From Sphingomonas sp. (GTDB taxonomy: Bacteria > Pseudomonadota > Alphaproteobacteria > Sphingomonadales > Sphingomonadaceae): a stretch of DNA of 6,819 bases. Positions within the stretch are counted from its first letter, which is position 1, and each line of letters opens with the position of its first letter. The notes below the pieces were generated by a model. That model had not been told where the DNA came from. It searched no databases and saw only the letters and a program-made list of their open reading frames with translations. This document shows, in pieces, positions 1 through 6,562 of this stretch. A program made the translations under genes and the position numbers. The stretch spans positions 1 through 6,819 of the forward strand of contig JASLBO010000508.1 of NCBI GenBank assembly GCA_030146605.1, read 5' to 3'.

Positions 1-714
1 GGCCGAGGTGATGGTCCCGCTGTTCCGAAGCGTCGCCGAGGGTCCGCTATTGGTCGAGATCTGACCGTCCACGGCGCTGTTCTGCCCGCCATCGATCGTG
101 CCCTTGTTGTCCAGACCGGTGAAGACGCCGCTGATCGCCCCGATTACGCCCGATTGCTGGTTGACGATATCAAGATAGGATCGCACGTCGAGCGCGGCCC
201 GGATCGCATACCCGCCGGTCCCGCTGATCGTGCCGCTATTGTCCAGCGTCAGGGATGTGGAGCCATAGGGATTGGCGGGCGAAGCGGTCATCGCGATGCC
301 GACCGTGCCGGTGATGCTCCCCCCCGCGCCGACGCTCAGCTTGAGCGTTTCGAAAGTATTGGCGCCGGTATTGGACGTGCCCGTGCGAAATTCGATGCCG
401 TACTGGCCGATACCTTCGATGGCGCCGCCGGCAACGATCGTGGTGGTGTTGGTCGGGATCGTGCCGCTCTGGCGCGCGACGAGCAGCGCGGCCGTTGCGG
501 GCGACGAGACCACCGCGCCTTCGCTGATCTCGACTCTGATGCGGTCCGACGCAACGACAAGGCCGCTCGCCTGCTCACCGTCACACCGTGTCGTCTGGTC
601 GGCGATGGCGGGGTCGGGGGCGCATCTCGCCGATGCGGCGGTGCCCCAAAAGGCCGCCATCGCCAGCGCGCTGGCGCTCAGTGCGTAGCGATACCTTGCA
701 GAGAAAACAGCCAT
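1..714 (-). CDS. Autotransporter-like surface protein, N-terminal part (3' end outside window)
   Basis: The frame is open from an ATG at 714 to the window edge: 238 codons without a stop. Residues 1-29 form a Sec signal peptide, with a basic start (ARYRY), a hydrophobic Ala-rich core and a likely cleavage site after AASA. The mature part is rich in Gly, Ser, Thr and Asn and repeats a short motif: QSGTIP near residue 82, GGSITG near 131, DNSGTISG near 158, DNKGTIDG near 202 and NSGTITS near 231. Such N-x-G-x-I turns are typical of the right-handed beta-helix passenger of type V autotransporters, so the product is probably exported and displayed at, or released from, the cell surface. The C-terminal beta-barrel that would prove this lies outside the window. 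A purine-rich ribosome site (AAGGGGGG, 717-724) precedes the ATG and supports the start. Two Cys (31 and 44) close to the mature N-terminus may pair. The gene starts about 115 bases after a broken integrase. It could also be another beta-helix secreted protein; its target is unknown. Confidence 0.82.
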   Translation of the reverse strand, partial: MAVFSARYRYALSASALAMAAFWGTAASARCAPDPAIADQTTRCDGEQASGLVVASDRIRVEISEGAVVSSPATAALLVARQSGTIPTNTTTIVAGGAIEGIGQYGIEFRTGTSNTGANTFETLKLSVGAGGSITGTVGIAMTASPANPYGSTSLTLDNSGTISGTGGYAIRAALDVRSYLDIVNQQSGVIGAISGVFTGLDNKGTIDGGQNSAVDGQISTNSGPSATLRNSGTITSA

Positions 715-829
715 AACCCCCCTTGAACCCACCGATTTCTATGAAGAGCGGTCTGGGGCGTGTCTAGCCTCGAGCGGAAATGGCGCCCAAAACCCTAAGT
801 TTATGCGTGATTCTGCAGAGAAATGGCGC
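715..829 (-). promoter_or_regulatory. Leader of the autotransporter-like gene
   Basis: This stretch separates the integrase relic from the secreted-protein gene and must carry its promoter if the gene is transcribed on its own. It is more AT-rich in its upstream half (about 780-825) than the surrounding coding DNA. I see no convincing -35/-10 pair, no operator and no terminator. Only the G-rich ribosome site next to the ATG is clear. Confidence 0.35.
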
Positions 830-1245
830 TCACGCCCCGGCGCCATCCACGAGCAGCCACCGTACCTGACTCAAGGTCACGCCGCCGCCTTCGCGGGTGA
901 TTTTGATAAACCATTCGTCGCGACCGCCTTGAATGTCACGTCGGCGCCTACTTGAGCGCGGAGCTTTTTGCGCTCTTTTCGATCGGCGGCTCGATGCCGT
1001 CGACAACCTGCTTGGGGCATCCTCCGGTTCCTCCCGTGCGTCGCCGCGGCCGGCTCTGGCCAGACGCCGAGCGCAGGCGCCTTTTGCTTGCCGAGAATGC
1101 GATAGCTGAGACGCGAGTATTTGCCGCCGTTTCGGATCACTTGCAGAGGCATCGCTCACAGGCTGCCAAGTAGCGCACGGGAACCGGAGTGTCCTGGGAG
1201 AAGAATCGCACCTTCGCCGCCGTGCAGACATCGAGGTGATTGACG
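830..1245 (-). pseudogene. Tyrosine recombinase (phage/island integrase) remnant, N-terminal part, multiply frameshifted
   Basis: Read on the minus strand, pieces in successive frames line up with the arm-binding (DUF4102) and core-binding N-terminal domains of P4-type integrases. They are TAAKVRFFSQDTPVPVRYLA (about 1227-1168), then VIRNGGKYSRLSYRILGKQK and ALGVWPEPA (about 1140-1050), DAREEPEDA (about 1042-1016), KQVVDGIEPPIEKSAK (about 1013-966), KLRAQVGADVTFKAVA (about 967-921), and EWFIKITREGGGVTLSQVRW (about 915-855). Family members have the same order, with GKYWRLKYR, ALGVYPE, ADARE and TFEAVAREW. Each join is repaired by one added base, near 1143, 1042, 1014, 967 and 920, always in the same direction. 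The last frame stops at 830-832 and nothing like the catalytic R-H-R-Y domain follows, so about two thirds of the protein is missing. It cannot encode a working integrase. No tRNA or attachment repeat was seen beside it. The assignment rests on my reading of the family pattern, without a database search; the exact start is uncertain. Confidence 0.72.
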
Positions 1246-1457
1246 TTCCGGCCTTGGCTCGACTGGCGGGAGGTTGCCCGACCGGGCTTCTTCGATATCG
1301 GCGCGACCGACTGCAACGGCGAAGGCCTCATGGCGGAATCCCACTTGGCTCGACGGGGGCGAAACAATCTTACGCTACGAGCGGCCGATAATACCGAGGC
1401 ATGACGCCTGCTTTGAACCAGACGGGATGCGGCCCCCCTGAGAATTCAGGTCTCGCT
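1246..1457. other. Intergenic stretch with no recognised gene
   Basis: This lies between the stop of the deacetylase gene and the integrase relic. On the minus strand two frames stay open for 60 to 75 codons, but neither product resembles a family I know, and neither has a clear ribosome site. One of these frames runs directly into the integrase relic, so part of the stretch may be its decayed upstream end. The only inverted repeats are short (CCTGA/TCAGG at 1438-1451 and AGGC/GCCT near 1400) and lack a T-run, so I do not call a terminator for the upstream operon. Confidence 0.4.
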
Positions 1458-2204
1458 CTAGGTCAGAAGTGATCGGTAACTTCCGACCTTGCGGCTCCTG
1501 GCAAAGCGCCTCAGCGTTTCTTCGATACTGGACAGGATCGAATCCTTGGTTACGTCGCCAGGATGCACGGCCACCCGAACCGTTCGCAGCGGATGAAGCA
1601 CCTGACGGGCGAGCGCCGCGAAGGCGAGGGAAGACGCCGTCCTTGCGGTCGATCTGCTGGCCCAGGTGACCACCGGCCCGCGTGCCACGACCTTACCCGT
1701 TTGTGGGATCCAGACCTTCATGTGATCCTCGGCGATAGCGAAGCTACTGTCGCGCAAGGCGTGCATCGCGCCCGATCCATAGAGCCATGCCGGCGCGATG
1801 AACCCGGCGCTTTTTCGGCCGATGATATCCTCGACGAGCGCCCGCCCGTCTTCCATTCTGCGCGCCGCCTCGTCGTAGGAGAGGCCGAGAAATTCGCCTT
1901 CGCTCGCTGTCATGTACCTGGCCTTCAGGCCGGAGATGCCCTGATGCTCGGCGGTGTCCTTGTGATACCAGCCATGGACGAACATCTCGATTCCGCTGTC
2001 GGACCAAGCCCTGAGGCGGTTGGCGAATGGCGTGCCCGAGCGGATCGGGTGGCGCCCCCAATGGTCGGGCACAACGAGCATGGCAAAGCTGGAACATCGC
2101 AGCGTATCCGTCAGCAGTCCGGCGAGCCGGTCGACCTGCCGTTCCGACCCCGGGCTGACATCGTGAATCGACGCGAGGAGTGACCGCTTGTCAGAAGCTG
2201 GCAT
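1458..2204 (-). CDS. Polysaccharide deacetylase-like protein (DUF2334 type)
   Basis: This is a 248-residue protein with the motif order of the DUF2334 branch of the NodB/CE4 polysaccharide deacetylase fold: IHDVSP (13-18), VVPDHWG (44-50), HGWYH (77-81), EGEF (102-105), GFIAPAWL (134-141) and VHPGD (213-217). In CE4 enzymes one Asp and the two His of an HxxxH motif bind the catalytic metal. Asp15, His77 and His81 fit those places, and APAWL sits where the family has its R-x-P-Y/F motif, so the enzyme looks intact. The family is expected to remove acetyl groups from N-acetylated sugars, but the natural substrate is not known. No signal peptide or membrane segment is visible, so it probably works in the cytoplasm. 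The ATG overlaps the end of the receptor gene by 14 bases, and AAGGA and GGAG ribosome sites (2214-2218, 2208-2211) lie inside that gene, so translation is probably coupled. It is the last gene of the operon. Confidence 0.85.
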   Translation of the reverse strand: MPASDKRSLLASIHDVSPGSERQVDRLAGLLTDTLRCSSFAMLVVPDHWGRHPIRSGTPFANRLRAWSDSGIEMFVHGWYHKDTAEHQGISGLKARYMTASEGEFLGLSYDEAARRMEDGRALVEDIIGRKSAGFIAPAWLYGSGAMHALRDSSFAIAEDHMKVWIPQTGKVVARGPVVTWASRSTARTASSLAFAALARQVLHPLRTVRVAVHPGDVTKDSILSSIEETLRRFARSRKVGSYRSLLT

Positions 2205-4572
2205 TGACTCCGATCCTTACTGTTCTCGGCCGCAGAGGCGTTCGCTGATTCCCTTCGGCTACGGAAAAGGGATTGCCGTAGGAGAAACGGTTGGCTCGGC
2301 TGTCCATCAGGTTTTCGATGTCCAGTGAAAGGCCCCAGCGTCCAAATTCGGCGCGTGCTCCGATAGCCGTGTCGATATAGTCCCCCTGCGAAAGATCGAA
2401 CGGAGCGCGTACACCCAGATACGAGGTGCCGATGTAACCGACCGATCCGTCCAGCGTGATTTTTGTATCGGCGACCCAAGGCTCGAAACGCGCGGTGAGC
2501 CGCCCACCGCTCTCGGCGACATTGGGCAAGTTCCCTTCCGCATCGGCCTGGAACTCAGGTGTCGGCCGATCAAGTCTGCTGGTCGTGTTGAAAGCCGATA
2601 TTCGAAAGCTGAGTTCCGGATCGGCCTGCCAGGCAAGATTGGCCGATAAATAGTGCACCTGCGCCGAGCCGAGATTCGCGACATAGGGGAAGCCTTCACG
2701 CGTCACCAGATCGGCTTGCACCCGGCTCCACCTCGAATAGGCATAGGACAGTCCGCCTGACAGCCGCGAACCCACGTCGGTGCCAAAGCGCATGCCAATC
2801 TCCGATGCGCGGACCTCGTCTGGCTGGAAGCTGGTCACCGCGGCTTGATCGCCGCTTCCCGTCAGCTGCTGCGCCCCAGGCCTGAATCCCTCCTGATAGC
2901 GTAGATATCCAATCATCCCCTCCCAAGGTTTCCAGGACAGAGCGGCGGTCGGCAGAAACCGCGTCAGCGGACGGGTTTGCTCGACCGAAGCTTCGCCCAA
3001 ATCGGTAGCGAAGTCATCGAACCGTAGAAAAAGGGACAGCCTTCCACCGCCGGTGATCGAGACATTGCGCCAGAGGGGCATTGTTGCCTCGCCAAAGAAG
3101 GCGGCGTCCAGGGTTTCCGATCGAACATTGGAGATCGGCGCGGGCGCATCTGGCGGACCGAGAAACCGGTCTATACGATTGACGTTGTGGGCAATCGAAA
3201 AGCCCGACACCCAGTTTGAAATCCAGCGCGTCGATCCCGAGATCCGCGTCTCGTGGGTCAGCAGCCTGACTTCCATGTTCTCATCAAACAAGGTGGGAAT
3301 CTGCGCGGTGGGCGACGTGGCGTCGAATACCGTGTTGATCGAATGATAGGTGTAGGAGGTGTTCGACAAAAGCCTGGCGAAGCCGAGGTCGGCCCGGAGG
3401 GTTACGAAACCCAGGCGATAGTCATTGTCGAATGGTTGCGCGACGAACGATCGACGCGTCAGCGCGGAAGAGAGTGGAGCGTCGGCATACTGGCCGTCCC
3501 TGCTACCCGTGTCCTGAGAGACGATTCCGGCATCGATGCTCAATCCGGCGTTGAACTCCATTCGAAAGGTTGCCCGCAGTCCCGACACGATCGTGCGGTT
3601 GACGTCGGACAGGTCCCGTCGGACATCGTCGATATAGCCCGGGCGCAAGATGCGATATCCGACAATTCGGACTGCGGCGCGTCCACCAATCGGGATATTT
3701 GCGACGATGGCGCCGTCATTGCCCAACTTCTCGCCGGTCACCGCGATCGCTGCGGTTCCGCTGGCCTCGAACGTTCCGGGCGCTGGAAGGCGTGGCACGA
3801 TATGGATCACACCGCCCAGCGAACCCGCGCCGTAGAGAGCCCCTTGCGGGCCTTCGACGACTTCGACCCTCTCGATGTCGTATAGCGCCAGGTCAGGATC
3901 AGGAGCGCTATATGTGAGTCTGCTTTCTCCGAAATATTGGCTGACTGTCGATTGCAATTGCCCGTTGAAGCTGCTGTCGGCGATTCCACGGACGAAAATC
4001 TTGTTTCGACCCGAACCAAGATTGGTCGAGCCCAGGTTCGGAAGATCTCTAAGCAAGACTTCGCTGCCCCTGCTGCCGAAATGAAGGCTTTGCGCCTCAT
4101 CGAATGAGGCAGCATGGAATGCGCCAGGATAGTCGGCCAGCGCCACATTCTGTTTGCTTGCCGTGACGATGATCTCTTCGGACGGTGTCGGTAGATGGGC
4201 AGAGGGCTGGGGCGAAGGGCTTGTCGGGGCCCTCGGCCGTCGAGCAGCCTCTTGTCGGGCGCGACGGGCTGGCTGGCGAAGCAGCCGCACCACGTTCCCG
4301 CGCGAAATTCTAAAATCGTACCCGGTACCTTGCAGCAGTCGACGCAACCCTTGGCGGAGGGTGTAACGCCCCCTCAGTCCGGCAATCCGCACCGACCGCA
4401 GTGCCGGATCACTGGTGTCGATGGATACGCCCGCCTGGGCGGCGAGCGATACCAGTGCGAAATTCAATGGCCCGGCTGGAATATCTAACGAGATCTCTTC
4501 GGCAGCGTGCGCCGGGAAGGTTGCCGCTGCGCAGACAATCTGTGCGCTCGCCAAGAGCAATCTGACGCTCAC
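2191..4572 (-). CDS. TonB-dependent outer-membrane receptor with STN signalling domain (FecA type)
   Basis: This 793-residue outer-membrane transporter and signal receptor is complete. Residues 1-23 are a signal peptide, cut after AHA. Residues 27-98 form the secretin/TonB N-terminal (STN) domain (LDIPAGPLNFALVSLAAQAG at 29-48), which marks receptors that signal to a FecR-type regulator. A basic, Pro-rich linker (101-131) leads to a TonB box, EEIIVTAS (132-139). The plug domain follows to about 262, with the family pattern IERVEVVEGPQGALYGAGSL (233-252) and GGVIHIV. The rest is a 22-strand-type beta barrel ending in Phe, as outer-membrane proteins usually do. The start is GTG at 4572; it overlaps the FecR stop in a GTGA junction, and only this start gives the signal peptide. 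No strong ribosome site is seen, so translation is probably coupled to the gene before. The ligand cannot be read from the sequence: ferric siderophores are usual, but sugars, peptides or other large molecules are possible. Confidence 0.93.
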   Translation of the reverse strand: MSVRLLLASAQIVCAAATFPAHAAEEISLDIPAGPLNFALVSLAAQAGVSIDTSDPALRSVRIAGLRGRYTLRQGLRRLLQGTGYDFRISRGNVVRLLRQPARRARQEAARRPRAPTSPSPQPSAHLPTPSEEIIVTASKQNVALADYPGAFHAASFDEAQSLHFGSRGSEVLLRDLPNLGSTNLGSGRNKIFVRGIADSSFNGQLQSTVSQYFGESRLTYSAPDPDLALYDIERVEVVEGPQGALYGAGSLGGVIHIVPRLPAPGTFEASGTAAIAVTGEKLGNDGAIVANIPIGGRAAVRIVGYRILRPGYIDDVRRDLSDVNRTIVSGLRATFRMEFNAGLSIDAGIVSQDTGSRDGQYADAPLSSALTRRSFVAQPFDNDYRLGFVTLRADLGFARLLSNTSYTYHSINTVFDATSPTAQIPTLFDENMEVRLLTHETRISGSTRWISNWVSGFSIAHNVNRIDRFLGPPDAPAPISNVRSETLDAAFFGEATMPLWRNVSITGGGRLSLFLRFDDFATDLGEASVEQTRPLTRFLPTAALSWKPWEGMIGYLRYQEGFRPGAQQLTGSGDQAAVTSFQPDEVRASEIGMRFGTDVGSRLSGGLSYAYSRWSRVQADLVTREGFPYVANLGSAQVHYLSANLAWQADPELSFRISAFNTTSRLDRPTPEFQADAEGNLPNVAESGGRLTARFEPWVADTKITLDGSVGYIGTSYLGVRAPFDLSQGDYIDTAIGARAEFGRWGLSLDIENLMDSRANRFSYGNPFSVAEGNQRTPLRPRTVRIGVNASF

Positions 4573-5555
4573 TGAGCTTCGACGGACCAGCGTGTCCCGT
4601 CAGCGACAATCTTCTCGCCCACCAGTTCCTCCAGCCGCTCGCGCAGTGCATCCCGATTTCCATCGGTCTGGATCACGCCCGAAAAGCGCCTGGAGCGCAT
4701 TGCTCGTGGAAGCTCGAGCGATATTCCAGCGGACCTGACCAGATCATCGGCGACCTGTTCCAGAGGAGCCTGATCATAAACGAGTTTTCCGTCTGCCCAG
4801 CTTCCGATCGATGCGACCGGTCTCTGCGAAACTTCGATCTTCCCGCGATCGTCTGCCGCAAGGCTGTCACCTGCGCGAAGGTCGATGGTCCGGGCCGTGC
4901 TTTCGAAGCGCACCGCGCCTTCCGCCACTCCTACGCGAAACTGCCGATGGGTGCGGACCACGTTGAACACCGTTCCTATATCGACCAGGCGCTGCTCGCC
5001 AGCGACGACGATGAACGGGTCGGAGTCGTCGTGCTTCACGACAAATCGGGCTTCGCCTCGGGCGATCTCCACCGATCTGGCGTCGTTCTTGTCGAGGACG
5101 ATCCTGGTGCCGCCGTTGAGCAGGATCTCGCTCCCGTCCGCAAGCGAAACGGTTCGAGTCTCGCCCGCCGCGGTTTCGATCGAATAGCGCGCATCCCGGT
5201 CGGGCAGCATTTGAACGCCAAACAGACCAGCCACCGCTATCGAAGCTGCAAGCGCACCCCAGCGCCACCCGGGCCGGCGAACGGGTTCGCTGCCGCCAGC
5301 ATGAGCATCATCATCCTCGTCATTGCTGAATTCCGGTAGCCGCTCATCTCCATCGCCGGGCGGAAAAGTTGCCCTCTCAAGCAGGGGCGACATACGCACG
5401 TCACCGTCGGCGACGGCTTCATAGACGCCGTTATGAGCGGGATCGGCCTCCAGCCACTCGGCGAATTCGACCCACGCATCCTCGTCGGCGTCCTTCAGCC
5501 GGAGGTGCCAGGCTATCGCCTGCTCGACCATTACGCGATCAGGAAAAGCTGACAT
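4569..5555 (-). CDS. FecR-type anti-sigma factor / sigma regulator
   Basis: This 328-residue inner-membrane regulator relays the receptor signal to the ECF sigma factor. The cytoplasmic N-terminal part (about 8-48, with AIAWHLRLKD, W28, EWLEADPAHNGVYEAV) is the FecR N-terminal (DUF4880) domain that holds the sigma factor. An acidic stretch (about 76-84, NDEDDD) precedes a single membrane helix at about 99-117. The periplasmic FecR domain (about 124-218) shows GETRTVSLADGSEILLN, VEIARGEARFVV, DIGTVFNV and VAEGAVRF. A C-terminal STN-like domain (about 253-326, WADGKLVYDQAPLEQVADDL) should meet the receptor's own STN domain. The frame is open to an earlier ATG at 5591, but the ATG at 5555 has a near-perfect AAGGAGG site (5562-5568) six bases upstream, so I choose it. 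It overlaps the sigma gene by 17 bases and the receptor gene by 4. Whether it is mainly inhibitor or also activator, as E. coli FecR is, cannot be told from sequence. Confidence 0.92.
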   Translation of the reverse strand: MSAFPDRVMVEQAIAWHLRLKDADEDAWVEFAEWLEADPAHNGVYEAVADGDVRMSPLLERATFPPGDGDERLPEFSNDEDDDAHAGGSEPVRRPGWRWGALAASIAVAGLFGVQMLPDRDARYSIETAAGETRTVSLADGSEILLNGGTRIVLDKNDARSVEIARGEARFVVKHDDSDPFIVVAGEQRLVDIGTVFNVVRTHRQFRVGVAEGAVRFESTARTIDLRAGDSLAADDRGKIEVSQRPVASIGSWADGKLVYDQAPLEQVADDLVRSAGISLELPRAMRSRRFSGVIQTDGNRDALRERLEELVGEKIVADGTRWSVEAQ

Positions 5556-6126
5556 TGTCGGCCTCCTTTTGCGAGAGTTGCGCAGTGCCATCCAGTTCTT
5601 CGCGCAAAAGCTGGAGCTTTCGATAAGCCCGCTGGAGGTGCTTCTCCACGGCGCTCAAGCTGAGATCCAGGCTGTTGGCGATAGCCTTTTGCGACAGACC
5701 GTCGAGCCGATACATCTTCAGAATCTGCGCGGTCCGGTCCGGCATCGACGCAAGCGCCGCATTGACCCGCTCGAGTTCGTCGCGCGCGATTGCGCTCTCC
5801 TCTGGCGAAGGTGTGGCGTCCTTTTCTAGGTCGGGGCCTAGCCGATTGCGCGTCCAGTGATCGTCTCGCGCCTGCTGTCGCCGACGCCCCCGGCGATGGT
5901 CGTGCAGGAGGTTGTTCGCCATTTGGTAAAGATATGCCCGCGGGTTACTGACAGGGCCGGTACGGATGCTGGTCAGTTTCACGTACAGGTCCTGCCATAG
6001 ATCTTCTACTTCGGCAGGGTTGCATTGGCGCGCAAGCATGAAGCGCACCAGATCGGAACGCATTTCGCCGAGTAGTTGCGCGAGGCCCGTTTCGCCAGTG
6101 CTCGAATCTTCGGACCTTTGTGACAT
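5539..6126 (-). CDS. ECF-family RNA polymerase sigma factor (FecI type)
   Basis: From the ATG at 6126 the product is 195 residues, a normal ECF sigma size. Region 2 spans about 15-82; EVEDLWQDLYVKL (39-51) and NPRAYLYQMANNLLHDHRR (61-79) are the typical core-binding and -10 recognition segments. A charged linker follows, then region 4 (about 115-172) with LERVNAALASMPDRTAQIL and the helix-turn-helix LSQKAIANSLDLSLSAVEKH, which reads the -35 element. Regions 1 and 3 are absent, as expected for the class. The start is chosen because a GGGAG site (6131-6135) lies just upstream and the N-terminus then has normal length. An in-frame ATG at 6204 would add 26 residues, and the frame stays open to 6459. 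Standing first in the operon, just before its FecR partner, it is expected to drive the receptor gene or the whole operon when ligand is bound. It is probably controlled by FecR sequestration; an iron-dependent repressor site could not be shown. Confidence 0.92.
   Translation of the reverse strand: MSQRSEDSSTGETGLAQLLGEMRSDLVRFMLARQCNPAEVEDLWQDLYVKLTSIRTGPVSNPRAYLYQMANNLLHDHRRGRRRQQARDDHWTRNRLGPDLEKDATPSPEESAIARDELERVNAALASMPDRTAQILKMYRLDGLSQKAIANSLDLSLSAVEKHLQRAYRKLQLLREELDGTAQLSQKEADNVSFS
5562..5568 (-). promoter_or_regulatory. Ribosome binding site that fixes the FecR start
   Basis: The minus strand reads AAAAGGAGGCCGACATG. AAGGAGG is complementary to the 16S 3' end and stands six bases before the ATG at 5555. 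It lies inside the sigma-factor gene, whose stop is at 5539-5541, so the two genes are translated from overlapping sequence. The site argues against the longer in-frame ATG at 5591. Confidence 0.8.
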
Positions 6127-6462
6127 ACAACTCCCATAGGGGCCGCGCTGCCACCGGGGCAATGGACCAGGCGATCCCACGAGCTTTTGAACGGCTTCCG
6201 GCATCAAGAGCGGCCCTTCCAGGATCTGCTGGCCGATGTTTCCGGCCTTGCCGCGGTACGCCCGCCTACCATCCGAAGCTTGAAGCGCGGCTCCGGGCAG
6301 GCATTGACCGGCGGAATTTCGAATCCGCCGATCCGGTCGATGCTGCCCATGCCTGGTCCCTTGGCGGTCGATCCGCGTGTCTGGCGCCAGACGCCGGGGA
6401 CTGCGCAAAACCGCACATGCGGGGGAGATAATAGTGAAATGGGCGGAGGACGGCGTCATGCA
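6127..6462 (-). promoter_or_regulatory. Leader of the sigma/receptor operon
   Basis: This is the upstream region of the four-gene operon and should contain its promoter. It holds a 14-bp perfect palindrome (6379-6392), a second inverted repeat CCGCA-CA-TGCGG (6411-6422) and a lone -10-like TATTAT on the minus strand (6428-6433) without a convincing -35. Two minus-strand frames here also look somewhat coding-like, one with a stop that overlaps the ATG at 6204. I could not match either to a family. No clear Fur box or riboswitch is visible. Exact promoter position is unknown. Confidence 0.4.
6379..6392. repeat. 14-bp perfect palindrome, possible operator
   Basis: GTCTGGCGCCAGAC equals its own reverse complement over all 14 bases. 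It lies about 250 bases before the sigma-factor ATG, in the only long gene-free region upstream of the operon. A dimeric repressor or activator could bind it, but the GC-rich composition makes chance palindromes more likely, and no regulator is known to use this exact sequence. Confidence 0.4.
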
Positions 6463-6480
6463 ACCCCGCGCAGGCGGGGT
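6463..6480 (-). terminator. Possible GC-rich hairpin terminator of the small membrane protein gene
   Basis: The + strand has ACCCCGC, a four-base loop and GCGGGGT, a perfect seven-base stem. It stands about 80 bases after the stop of the upstream gene and before the sigma-operon leader, a natural place for a transcript end. There is no T-run after the stem on the minus strand, so it may instead be only a structure element. Confidence 0.35.
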
Positions 6481-6562
6481 AGCAGGAGTTATGACCGGTT
6501 TGGGGCGTGACAGGACCGAACTGATGGGGTCAGTATCGGTCTGCTCGAGGACTCAGCACGAG

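Noticed and set aside
154..726. Plus-strand open frame of 190 codons
   Set aside because: Antisense to the autotransporter-like gene, which has a signal peptide, repeat motifs and a ribosome site on the minus strand.
1438..1451. Terminator after the deacetylase gene
   Set aside because: The stem is only five bases, not GC-rich, and no T-run follows on the minus strand.
1563..2183. Plus-strand open frame of 206 codons
   Set aside because: It lies wholly opposite the deacetylase gene, whose motifs are clear. The product has no recognisable family and is rich in Arg, Gly and His, as is usual for the antisense of GC-rich genes.
3253..3885. Plus-strand open frame of 210 codons
   Set aside because: Antisense to the middle of the receptor gene; no family features and no ribosome site of note.
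6204..6416. Lasso-peptide or other RiPP precursor in the leader of the sigma/receptor operon
   Set aside because: Lasso clusters in this bacterial group often carry FecI/FecR/receptor genes, so I looked. The 70-residue frame has no convincing leader-core layout near its C-terminus, and no maturation genes (B or C proteins) or isopeptidase are in the window.
6426..6444. Fur box near AGATAATAGTGAAAT
   Set aside because: Only the first six bases (GATAAT) match the classic 19-bp box; the other half is missing.
5539..6459. Sigma factor of 306 residues starting at 6459
   Set aside because: The first 111 residues have no sigma-factor features and are Arg-rich; ECF factors are normally 160-200 residues. 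The ATG at 6126 with a GGGAG site gives the usual length.
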